Assembly (NCBI GenBank): GCA_005809115.1 | Contig: SYLK01000132.1 | Coordinates: forward strand, 1 to 6,098 | Length of the DNA: 6,098 nucleotides | Origin: Planctomyces sp. | GTDB taxonomy: Bacteria; Planctomycetota; Planctomycetia; Planctomycetales; Planctomycetaceae | Direction of reading: 5' to 3' | Part shown: piece after piece, positions 1 through 6,098 of the stretch | How positions within the stretch are numbered: position 1 is the stretch's first letter | Layout: every line of letters begins with the position of its first letter | Made by a program: the position numbers and the translations under genes | Notes under the pieces: generated by a model | Databases searched by the model: none | Seen by the model: the letters and a program-made list of their open reading frames with translations, nothing else | Told to the model about the DNA's origin: nothing

Positions 1-1
1 C

Positions 2-2314
2 ATCCAGATGTACGGCGATGTCGTGCTGGATATGAAGCCGGCGTCGAAGACGGAGCACGATCCGTTCGAGGTGCTGATCGAGCAGAAGAAGGAGAAACTG
101 GGAGTTCATCACGACCACGAGATGTCCGTGGCGGCGCTGCGTGAACTGGTCGCAGAATTCAAGGCCATTACGAAGAAGCGAACGGGCAGGGATTTTCCGA
201 CGGAACCATGGGAGCAGGTCTGGGGAGCTGTCAGCGCGGTGTTCGGAAGCTGGATGAACGATCGGGCGATGGTCTACCGCCGGGAATATGGAATTCCGCA
301 TGAGTGGGGTACGGCGTGCAATGTCCAGGCCATGGTGTTCGGAAATCTTGGTGAGGGTTGTGCGACAGGTGTGGGGCTGACGCGTGATTGTTCTCTGGGG
401 CGCCCTGGTTTTTGCGGCGACTATCTGCTGAACGCCCAGGGTGAAGACGTCGTGGCCGGAATCCGCGCTCCCGAACGGATTGAAGAGAAGCTCCGGCACG
501 ACATGCCGGATGCCTACGAACAGCTCGACAACATCGGCAGAACACTGGAGCAGCATTTCCGGGAGGTCCAGGACATTGAGTTCACGGTGGAGCGACACAA
601 GGTCTGGATGCTGCAGACACGCAACGCCAAGCGTACGGGTTTTGCTGCCGTGCGGATTGCTGTCGACCTCGTCAATGAGGGACTGATTACACCCAGGGAA
701 GCCCTGCTGAAGCGTCGGATTCCCGCTGACGATCTCAATCAGCTGCTGCAGCCGATTTTCGCACCGGCGGCCAGGCAGGCGGCCACCCGCAGCGGTCAGT
801 TTCTGGCAAAGGGGATCAATGCCGGTCCGGGAGCGGCTTCCGGCAGAATCGTGTTTCACGCTTCCGACGCCGAAGCACGATACATCGCCGATCCGTCGCT
901 GGTTCAGGTGCTGGTGCGACGTGAAACAAGTCCCGAGGACCTGCGAGGCATGCGGGTGGCCAAAGGAATTCTGACCGCATTCGGCGGCGCCAGCTCACAC
1001 GCGGCTCTCGTGAGCCGTCAGATGGGCAAGGCCTGTATCGTCGGCTGCTCCGCGCTGAAGATCAACTACGACGCGGCCACGTTGACGGTCGGGGATCGGG
1101 TGCTGAAGGACGGCGACTGGATCAGCATCGACGGTTTTACGGGAGAAGTGTTCGAGGGCCGCGTGGAAACGAGTGCCAGCGAAGTGATCTCTGTCCTGAT
1201 CGACCGGACGCTGAAGCCGGAAGAGAGTGAAACCTATCAGCGGTACGCGCAGCTCATGCAGTGGGCTGATGAGTTCCGTCGCCTGAAGATCCGTACGAAT
1301 GCCGACCAGCCGGATCAGGCGGCACAGGCCATCCGTTTCGGTGCAGAAGGCATCGGTCTGTGCCGGACCGAACATATGTTCTTCGATCATCTCGACGAAA
1401 TTCGAGAAATGATCTGTGCCACCACCGAAGTCGCACGCAGGGACGCTGTGGATAAACTGCTGCCGTTCCAGCGAAGTGATTTCGAAGGGCTGTTCCGCGA
1501 AATGGCGGGGAAGCCGGTCACGATTCGCCTGCTGGATCCGCCACTGCATGAGTTTCTGAGCGAGCGTCATCTGTCGGAAGACCCGAACATCGCAAAGAAG
1601 CTGGCTCGGCAGCTGAATATCAGCGAAGACTCCGTTCGCAGTCGCGTCCGGAGCCTGCACGAAGAGAATCCCATGCTGGGGCACCGCGGCTGCCGGATCG
1701 GGATTGTCTATCCGGAAATCACGGCGATGCAGACTCGCGCCATCATCGAGGCGGCCTGCAATGTCCGCAGGGAAGGCATCGTGGTTCTGCCGGAGATCAT
1801 GATTCCGCTCGTCGGCTTCCTGACGGAATACCGAGATCAGGAGAAGACTGTTCGCTCGATTGCGGAAGCTGTCATCGCCGAAAAGGGTGTTCCTCTGGAA
1901 TATCTGGTTGGAACGATGATTGAGATTCCCCGCGCGGCTCTGCGAGCTGACCAGATTGCGTCCGCGGCGCAATTCTTCAGCTTCGGAACCAACGATCTGA
2001 CCCAGACGTGTCTCGGGATGAGCCGCGATGACTACGGCGGGTTCATCGGTCACTATCGTGAAAACGACATCATCGGATCAGATCCGTTCCAGACAATCGA
2101 TCAGGAAGGAGTCGGCCGGCTGATGGAACTCGGCGTACAGGGAGGCCGTGGAACTCGACCGGGCCTGAAGATCGGCATCTGCGGTGAGCATGGTGGTGAT
2201 CCGGCGTCGGTCATGTTCTGCCACCGCATCGGTCTGGACTATGTCAGTTGTTCTCCCTACCGGATTCCGATTGCCCGACTGGCGGCGGCGCAGGCCGCGG
2301 TCGCAGACCTCTGA
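2..2314 (+). CDS. ppdK: Pyruvate phosphate dikinase (PPDK), 5' end outside the window
   Basis: PPDK interconverts pyruvate + ATP + Pi and PEP + AMP + PPi in the cytoplasm, using a swivelling phosphohistidine domain. The reading frame is open to the window edge, and the codons before the first ATG (I, Q, then MYGDVV at 8) match the family's internal FIQMY.DVV segment. By comparison with the 874-residue Clostridium enzyme about 138 residues are missing, including the ATP-binding Lys22 and Arg92 equivalents. Counting from Met at 8: ATP-grasp residues D189, E191 and Q203; phosphohistidine domain from about G273 with catalytic His331 in GGASSHAAL; PEP/pyruvate barrel with R453 (LCRTEHMFF), R507, E639 (MIEIPR), N662/D663 (GTNDLTQ) and C725 (ICGEHGGDP). 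All these catalytic residues are intact. Two oddities: Ser329 replaces the usual Thr two residues before the catalytic His, and the normally conserved TRNPSTGE loop reads TRDCSLGR. A divergent paralogue is possible, but an active PPDK is most likely. Confidence 0.96.
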   Translation: MQMYGDVVLDMKPASKTEHDPFEVLIEQKKEKLGVHHDHEMSVAALRELVAEFKAITKKRTGRDFPTEPWEQVWGAVSAVFGSWMNDRAMVYRREYGIPHEWGTACNVQAMVFGNLGEGCATGVGLTRDCSLGRPGFCGDYLLNAQGEDVVAGIRAPERIEEKLRHDMPDAYEQLDNIGRTLEQHFREVQDIEFTVERHKVWMLQTRNAKRTGFAAVRIAVDLVNEGLITPREALLKRRIPADDLNQLLQPIFAPAARQAATRSGQFLAKGINAGPGAASGRIVFHASDAEARYIADPSLVQVLVRRETSPEDLRGMRVAKGILTAFGGASSHAALVSRQMGKACIVGCSALKINYDAATLTVGDRVLKDGDWISIDGFTGEVFEGRVETSASEVISVLIDRTLKPEESETYQRYAQLMQWADEFRRLKIRTNADQPDQAAQAIRFGAEGIGLCRTEHMFFDHLDEIREMICATTEVARRDAVDKLLPFQRSDFEGLFREMAGKPVTIRLLDPPLHEFLSERHLSEDPNIAKKLARQLNISEDSVRSRVRSLHEENPMLGHRGCRIGIVYPEITAMQTRAIIEAACNVRREGIVVLPEIMIPLVGFLTEYRDQEKTVRSIAEAVIAEKGVPLEYLVGTMIEIPRAALRADQIASAAQFFSFGTNDLTQTCLGMSRDDYGGFIGHYRENDIIGSDPFQTIDQEGVGRLMELGVQGGRGTRPGLKIGICGEHGGDPASVMFCHRIGLDYVSCSPYRIPIARLAAAQAAVADL

Positions 2315-2328
2315 ACTTTGCCCTGACC

Positions 2329-2332
2329 GGAG
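2329..2332 (+). promoter_or_regulatory. Shine-Dalgarno (GGAG) that decides the DUF1080 start
   Basis: GGAG lies 9 nt upstream of the ATG at 2342 in the short gap after PPDK. The alternative in-frame TTG at 2336 is only 3 nt from it, too close to be used, so the ATG is the better start. The site was seen by eye only. Confidence 0.55.
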
Positions 2333-2341
2333 TGCTTGACC

Positions 2342-3007
2342 ATGCTGCGTATTACTGTTGCGATTGCTGTGCTGCTGTCCGTCGCCGCGAATGCTGACCT
2401 CACGTCGGCTGGTGCGAACGAAAAGAATCAGCCCGCCAGCGGCGAACCCGGCGAGTGGATCAGCATGTGGGATGGCCGGACCCTTGATGGCTGGAAGGCC
2501 AGCGAGAACAAGGGATCATGGAAGGTGGTGGATGGTACGCTGACCTGCAGCGGCAAACGCAGTCATCTGTTCTATGTTGCGGAGCCGCTGCCGTTCCGGA
2601 ATTTTGAGTTGGAATGCGAAGTCATGACGACGCCCGGGAGCAATGCCGGGATTTACTTTCATACTCGCTATCAGGAAACCGGCTGGCCGAAGTATGGCCA
2701 CGAATGTCAGGTCAATATCACTCACTCTGATCCGAAAAAGAGCGGTGGTCTGTACGGAGTCGCGGATGTGGCGAATCCGCCGGCAAAAGACAACGAATGG
2801 TACAGGAACTCGATCCGGGTCGAAGGACGTCATGTCGTGATCAGAATCAATGACCAGGTCACCACGGACTTTACGGAACCTGAAAACCAGAAGGCGTTTT
2901 CTGAGGACTTTGAGCGCCGCCTGGGCGAGGGCACGATCGCGCTTCAGGCGCATGATCCTCAGAGTGTCGTCCACTTCCGAAATCTCCGAATTCGCCGATT
3001 GCCGTGA
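2342..3007 (+). CDS. Secreted DUF1080 / 3-keto-disaccharide hydrolase family protein
   Basis: A 221-residue exported protein with one DUF1080 domain (PF06439, a concanavalin-like beta-sandwich). Characterised members hydrolyse 3-keto-glycosides; the substrate of this one cannot be read from sequence. Residues 1-18 form a Sec signal peptide (Arg3, then a hydrophobic run of V, A, I and L) with AxA-type cleavage sites after A18 or A25. The domain spans about 39-219. Family hallmarks are the opening WISMWDGRTLDGW (39-51), NAGIYFHT (101-108), GWPKYGHECQV (114-124, with E121 and Q123 in the usual GxExQ position), and a closing strand in which VHFRNLRIR is typical. Length is normal for a single-domain member. 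It starts 27 nt after the PPDK stop with no visible terminator between them, so the two genes may be co-transcribed. The family is greatly expanded in Planctomycetota, which supports the taxonomic guess. Confidence 0.9.
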   Translation: MLRITVAIAVLLSVAANADLTSAGANEKNQPASGEPGEWISMWDGRTLDGWKASENKGSWKVVDGTLTCSGKRSHLFYVAEPLPFRNFELECEVMTTPGSNAGIYFHTRYQETGWPKYGHECQVNITHSDPKKSGGLYGVADVANPPAKDNEWYRNSIRVEGRHVVIRINDQVTTDFTEPENQKAFSEDFERRLGEGTIALQAHDPQSVVHFRNLRIRRLP

Positions 3008-3146
3008 ACCTGCTCTGTCCCGCAGCCTGGCGATATCGGACTGAACTGCCGCCGACCAGGGAGTGAAGCATACAGCTTCGGGAAAGCCCTGTGGAAAACG
3101 AGTGAGATCGTCGGATTGTTCAGATGCTGTCGTGGATGATGGGGTC

Positions 3147-3776
3147 ATGAGAATACTGCCGGACGGCGCTGCGGAAGTGGTTTCGGCCGTGATTCGTCTG
3201 CGGCGCTCGATCAAGCCGGCAGATTTTTCCGACCGTCCGGTGGATCAGGCGACAGTGCGGCAGTTGCTGGAAGCGGCTCACTTGGCACCCACGCATGGGA
3301 TGACGGAGCCGTGGCGGTTCACAGTTTTCATGGGCTCGGCGCGTCTGGAACTGGCGGAATTTCTGGCGCGTGTGCTTCAGCAGATCACTCCGCAGGCGGA
3401 AACTCTTGTCGGCAAAGCGGAAAAGCTGAAACGCGCGATCCAGGCGGCTCCCTGCTGCCTGGCGATCGGGATGCACCGGCAGCGTTCCGGGAAGATTCCG
3501 GAGGTTGAGGAGATTTCCGCCGTGGCCTGCGCGGTGCAGAATCTCCATCTGCTGGCAACCGCTCTGGGAATGGCCGGATACTGGTCCTCGGGGCTGGCCA
3601 TCTGCAGCACCGCGTTTCGCGACTATCTGGGGCTGCAGGATGAGGATCGGGTACTTGGGCTGTTCTATCTGGGATATCCGGCGGCAGAGTGGCCGTCCGG
3701 AACCCGCTCTTCGCTCGACGGGAGGATCGTCTGGCGGTGCGGCGCTGAATCAGGTTCCTGTTCAGAACGGCTTTGA
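3147..3776 (+). CDS. Nitroreductase family protein, YdjA-like
   Basis: A predicted FMN-dependent NAD(P)H oxidoreductase, cytoplasmic, of 209 residues from the chosen start. It resembles E. coli YdjA along its length. RRS at 19-21 is the FMN-phosphate-binding start of the fold, PTHGMTEPWRF at 48-58 matches YdjA's PDHKSMQPWHF, EVEEISAVACAVQNL at about 119-132 is the dimer helix, and LGYPA at 175-179 matches YdjA's LGTP. The physiological substrate is unknown for most of this subgroup. Start choice: ATG at 3147 puts a normal ~10-residue lead before the fold but has only a poor ribosome site. In-frame GTG codons at 3132, 3102 and 3063 would add up to 28 residues that look like no part of the family; an AGGGAG abuts the GTG at 3063 too closely. 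The stop lies 2 nt before the next gene's ATG, so co-translation with the flavocytochrome is likely. Confidence 0.85.
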   Translation: MRILPDGAAEVVSAVIRLRRSIKPADFSDRPVDQATVRQLLEAAHLAPTHGMTEPWRFTVFMGSARLELAEFLARVLQQITPQAETLVGKAEKLKRAIQAAPCCLAIGMHRQRSGKIPEVEEISAVACAVQNLHLLATALGMAGYWSSGLAICSTAFRDYLGLQDEDRVLGLFYLGYPAAEWPSGTRSSLDGRIVWRCGAESGSCSERL

Positions 3777-3778
3777 TC

Positions 3779-5662
3779 ATGCAGCAGACGGTCCGCCATG
3801 GGTTGTTCGGAATTGTCCTGACACTGGGATGTGTCGTTGCTTTTCTGCTGTTGCCGGGTCGTGTCCGAGGTCCTGCCGTTGCGGCGGACGGTCCCGGTGG
3901 TGAAGAGAAAGCCATCGAGGCGGAGACTTCTGCGCCTGTAAATGCGGCAGTCTCGCCCGTGACGGGGGCGATCTCGCTCGCGACGGGGGCTGTCTCGCCA
4001 TCGCCCGACGTGATCGTTGTCGGAGCCGGGATTTCCGGGCTGGCGGCGGCGCTTGATCTGGGCCGCGCCGGCGCACGGGTCACGGTGGTTGACATGTCAT
4101 CCGTGTTCGGTGGGCACGCCGTGATGTCTCAGGGAAGTGTCAGTATTGTCGCGTCTCCGACGCAGCAGAAGGCCGGAATTCAGGACTCACCCGAGCTGGC
4201 ATTTCAGGATTTCCACCGCTGGGGTGAAGATCCGGCGACGGAATGGGTCCGATACTACGTCGACCATTCACGGCACGAAATCTACGACTGGCTGGATGAG
4301 CTGGGGGTGCGGTTTTCTGAAGTACTCGCGTCGTCCGGCAACAGTGTAGCCCGCGAGCATCAGCCGACAGGTCGAGGAATCGGGCTGGTCACGCCGATCT
4401 ATCGCGCCTGCCTGGACCTGGGCAGCGTCGAATTTCTCTGGAATTTGAAGGTGGTTCAGCTGACGGTGCAGTATGGGCGCGTTGTCGGCGTGCGGCTGCA
4501 GAATGTGCGAAATGGCGACGAGCAGGAACTTCGCGGGAGGTCTGTGGTGCTGGCTACTGGCGGCTTTCAGAGCAACCTCGAGATGGTGCGGGAATTCTGG
4601 CCGGCGGAGTTCCGATTTCCCGAACGCATTCTGGCCGGTTCCGGCCGAAACTCGATTGGACTGGGGCACGAGCTGGCCCGCGATGTCGGCGGCGATCTGG
4701 TCCGGATGGACTATCAGTGGAATTATTTTACCGGGCTGCCGGATCCGCGATATCCAGGGACGAATCGTGGGCTGAATGCGACGAACCTGTATGGGATACT
4801 CGTCAATTCTTCGGCGCGGAGGTTCGCCAATTTTCATGGCTGGGCCAGGGAAGTGATGCCGGTGCTGCTGAAACAGGAGCAGGTGACCTGCTGGTGTATT
4901 TTCGATGAAGCCACCAGGAAGTATTTCAGTGTCTCGGGTTCCGACTGGGGTAACTTCCGGAAGGTCGAGAGACTGATCCTGGAAAATCCCGACCTGGTCG
5001 TCAGGTCCGACACGCTGGAAGGATTGGCACAAGCTGCGGGGCTGCCGGAGAAGAATCTGGCAGAGACCGTAGCGCGGTACAATCAGCTGGTGGACCAGGG
5101 AGAAGATGTCGACTTTGGTCGTTTCGGCCCGGGGCGGCCGGAATTTTCGAATCAGGCATCGCCGCGAATCGAGACACCTCCGTTCTACGCGATGCAGACG
5201 TATCCGCTGACGCGCAAGAGCATGGGGGGTGTCGCGATTGATCGGCAGTGCCGGGTTCTGGACCGACAGCAGCAGCCGATTCCCGGTCTGTATGCGGTGG
5301 GAGAACTGACCGGACTGGCGCTGATCAATGGAAAGGCGGCGCTGGAAGGAACGTTTCTGGGTCCCTGCATCGTGACGGGGCGAGTTGCAGCTCGGGCAAT
5401 TGTCGAGGAACTGGAAGTTCCCTCGGCCGCGGCGCTGCCCGCGGAGAGTCGCTGCCGGGACTGCCATGACATACCGGAACTGCTGTCGCAGCCGCGACAC
5501 GGATTCTGGCATTTCGAGCACGTCCATCGGACGACCGAAGAACGCGGTCTGGATTGTCGCCAGTGTCACAGCGAGCTTTCGCCTTACCGCGAAGCCAGCC
5601 ATCGCATCAACCGCAAGAGCCTGGCTGCCAGCTGCGTGGCCTGCCATGTCGCGACCGAGTGA
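3779..5662 (+). CDS. Exported FAD oxidoreductase (fumarate reductase/KSTD superfamily) with C-terminal triheme cytochrome domain
   Basis: A 627-residue predicted periplasmic flavocytochrome. Residues 1-35 are a signal peptide or anchor: Arg6, a hydrophobic core at about 9-25, and a possible AVA cleavage site at 33-35. Residues 36-75 are an Ala/Ser/Pro/Gly-rich linker with a 7-residue repeat. The FAD_binding_2-type domain has GAGISG at 82-87, an acidic end to the second strand (VTVVD), GGHA at 111-114, ATGG at 259-262 and the closing IPGLYAVGE at 501-509. Three c-type haem motifs follow: CRDCH 559-563, CRQCH 593-597 and CVACH 619-623. The intervening HFEHVH could supply axial ligands. Haem attachment requires export, in agreement with the signal. 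Compared with Shewanella flavocytochrome c3, the domain order is reversed, and the substrate His504 and Arg544 positions look replaced (R479/K480 before MGG; no RLGGN motif). The proton-donating Arg may survive as R357. Electron flow between FAD and haems is inferred; substrate and direction are unknown. The start is ATG 3779; an in-frame TTG at 3773 overlaps the previous stop. Confidence 0.9.
   Translation: MQQTVRHGLFGIVLTLGCVVAFLLLPGRVRGPAVAADGPGGEEKAIEAETSAPVNAAVSPVTGAISLATGAVSPSPDVIVVGAGISGLAAALDLGRAGARVTVVDMSSVFGGHAVMSQGSVSIVASPTQQKAGIQDSPELAFQDFHRWGEDPATEWVRYYVDHSRHEIYDWLDELGVRFSEVLASSGNSVAREHQPTGRGIGLVTPIYRACLDLGSVEFLWNLKVVQLTVQYGRVVGVRLQNVRNGDEQELRGRSVVLATGGFQSNLEMVREFWPAEFRFPERILAGSGRNSIGLGHELARDVGGDLVRMDYQWNYFTGLPDPRYPGTNRGLNATNLYGILVNSSARRFANFHGWAREVMPVLLKQEQVTCWCIFDEATRKYFSVSGSDWGNFRKVERLILENPDLVVRSDTLEGLAQAAGLPEKNLAETVARYNQLVDQGEDVDFGRFGPGRPEFSNQASPRIETPPFYAMQTYPLTRKSMGGVAIDRQCRVLDRQQQPIPGLYAVGELTGLALINGKAALEGTFLGPCIVTGRVAARAIVEELEVPSAAALPAESRCRDCHDIPELLSQPRHGFWHFEHVHRTTEERGLDCRQCHSELSPYREASHRINRKSLAASCVACHVATE
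3950..3999 (+). repeat. 21-bp tandem repeat, about 2.4 copies, in the flavocytochrome linker
   Basis: Units at 3950-3970 and 3971-3991 agree at 17 of 21 positions, and a partial third unit follows at 3992-3999. They encode VSPVTGA, ISLATGA and VSP (residues 58-74). The preceding 21 bases (3929-3949, SAPVNAA) may be a more decayed copy. The repeat keeps the reading frame and lies between the signal peptide and the FAD domain, where it would act as a flexible spacer. Confidence 0.75.
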
Positions 5663-5682
5663 TTTCTACCCATGATGGTTTC

Positions 5683-5722
5683 GGCCGGAACTGAGATCAT
5701 CGTCCCCGCCGGCCTGTTTTTT
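5683..5722 (+). terminator. Possible weak intrinsic terminator after the flavocytochrome gene
   Basis: GGCCGG at 5683-5688 can pair with CCGGCC at 5709-5714, and a run of six T follows at 5717-5722. The stem is all G/C but only 6 bp, and the 20-nt loop is long, so this is tentative. It lies in the 76-nt gap before the dehydratase gene and, if real, would end the upstream transcription unit. Confidence 0.35.
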
Positions 5723-5738
5723 CTGAAATCCAGTTTTC

Positions 5739-6098
5739 ATGCATTCGCGAACACGACGCACCCCGGAACAGCTTCGCAGTTATCGATTTCTCGGCCCGGA
5801 TGATCTCCGCTCTTTCGGGCATCGATCACGCCAGAAACAGGCAGGCTTCAGTACAGAGGAATTCTCCGGGAAGCCTGTTGTCGGAATTTTGAATACGTGG
5901 AACGATCTCATTTCGTGCCATGCGCATTTTCGGCAGCGGGCTGAAGACATTCGCCGGGGGATCTGGCAGGCTGGGGGATTTCCGGTCGAGATCCCTGTGA
6001 TGGGGCTGAGTGAGACCTTCATGAAGCCGACTTCGATGTACTATCGGAATCTGCTGGCGATGGAAGTGGAAGAAGTCCTGCGGACCTACCCGCTCGAC
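5739..6098 (+). CDS. IlvD/Edd-family dehydratase, sugar-acid (aldonate) type, 3' end outside the window
   Basis: The first 120 codons of a dehydratase whose full-length relatives run to roughly 570-600 residues; the frame is open to the window edge. The family uses an Fe-S cluster and Mg2+ to dehydrate dihydroxy acids or aldonates to 2-keto acids in the cytoplasm. GKPVVGILNTWNDLISCHAH holds the first cluster Cys, Cys60. The following GGFPVEIPVMGLSE and KPTSMYYRNLLAMEVEE (numbering from the ATG, about residues 80-112) match the arabinonate/xylonate dehydratase branch (GGFPLEVPV, RPTAMMYRNL) better than dihydroxy-acid dehydratase of valine/isoleucine synthesis. ATG 5739 is the first start after an in-frame TGA at 5724. 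No Shine-Dalgarno is visible upstream; the region is T-rich. The exact sugar acid cannot be decided from this fragment, and the remaining cluster cysteines are out of view. It was identified by reading the frame directly. Confidence 0.9.
   Translation, partial: MHSRTRRTPEQLRSYRFLGPDDLRSFGHRSRQKQAGFSTEEFSGKPVVGILNTWNDLISCHAHFRQRAEDIRRGIWQAGGFPVEIPVMGLSETFMKPTSMYYRNLLAMEVEEVLRTYPLD

Noticed and set aside
995..2053. Minus-strand open frame (352 codons) opposite PPDK
   Set aside because: The + strand here encodes unmistakable PPDK motifs, and the antisense product resembles nothing known to me.
2336..2341. TTG start for the DUF1080 gene
   Set aside because: Only 3 nt from the GGAG; the ATG at 2342 has correct spacing and a cleaner signal peptide.
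3065..3079. Hairpin GAAGC-ATACA-GCTTC
   Set aside because: It has only a 5-bp stem, no T-run follows, and it may lie within or just ahead of the nitroreductase frame, so it is not called as a terminator.
2516..3214. Minus-strand open frame spanning the DUF1080 gene and the following gap
   Set aside because: It overlaps a well-supported DUF1080 domain, shows no family motifs and has no plausible start signal.
3821..3832. Cys18 in the flavocytochrome signal (TLGC) as a lipoprotein site
   Set aside because: The residue at -3 is Thr, not Leu/Val/Ile, and the hydrophobic core continues past the Cys. An ordinary signal peptide or anchor fits better.
4268..5647. Long minus-strand open frame (459 codons) opposite the flavocytochrome
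   Set aside because: No recognisable domain. It is a by-product of GC-rich codon use opposite a gene with clear FAD and haem motifs.
5780..6022. Minus-strand open frame at the right end
   Set aside because: The + strand frame from 5739 is a clear IlvD/Edd dehydratase N-terminus.

Overview
The window is a gene-dense, GC-rich bacterial stretch with five protein genes, all on the + strand and packed head to tail. The first and last are cut by the window edges. No RNA gene, CRISPR array, insertion sequence or phage feature was seen. A secreted DUF1080 (3-keto-disaccharide hydrolase family) protein, a periplasmic multiheme flavoprotein and weak or absent Shine-Dalgarno signals together suggest a Planctomycetota (or related PVC) chromosome. 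This taxonomic call is inference from gene content; no marker gene is present.

Layout: (1) 2-2314, pyruvate phosphate dikinase missing its first ~138 residues, which lie upstream of the window. (2) 2342-3007, exported DUF1080 protein, 27 nt downstream. (3) 3147-3776, YdjA-like nitroreductase after a 139-nt gap. Its start is uncertain, and in-frame alternatives reach back to 3063. (4) 3779-5662, an exported FAD oxidoreductase of the fumarate reductase/KSTD superfamily with three CXXCH haem motifs at its C-terminus, starting 2 nt after the nitroreductase stop. (5) A 76-nt gap with a possible weak terminator, then 5739-6098, the N-terminal 120 codons of an IlvD/Edd-family dehydratase of the sugar-acid type.

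How they may work together: PPDK interconverts pyruvate and PEP. DUF1080 proteins cleave oxidised (3-keto) glycosides, and IlvD/Edd sugar-acid dehydratases remove water from aldonates. The nitroreductase and flavocytochrome are redox enzymes, one cytoplasmic and one exported, and their genes are almost certainly co-translated. A carbohydrate-oxidation theme is possible but is inference from adjacency only.

The most unusual item is the flavocytochrome. Its haem domain is C-terminal, whereas the well-known Shewanella flavocytochrome c3 has it N-terminal. Several fumarate-binding residues look replaced, so its substrate is probably not fumarate.
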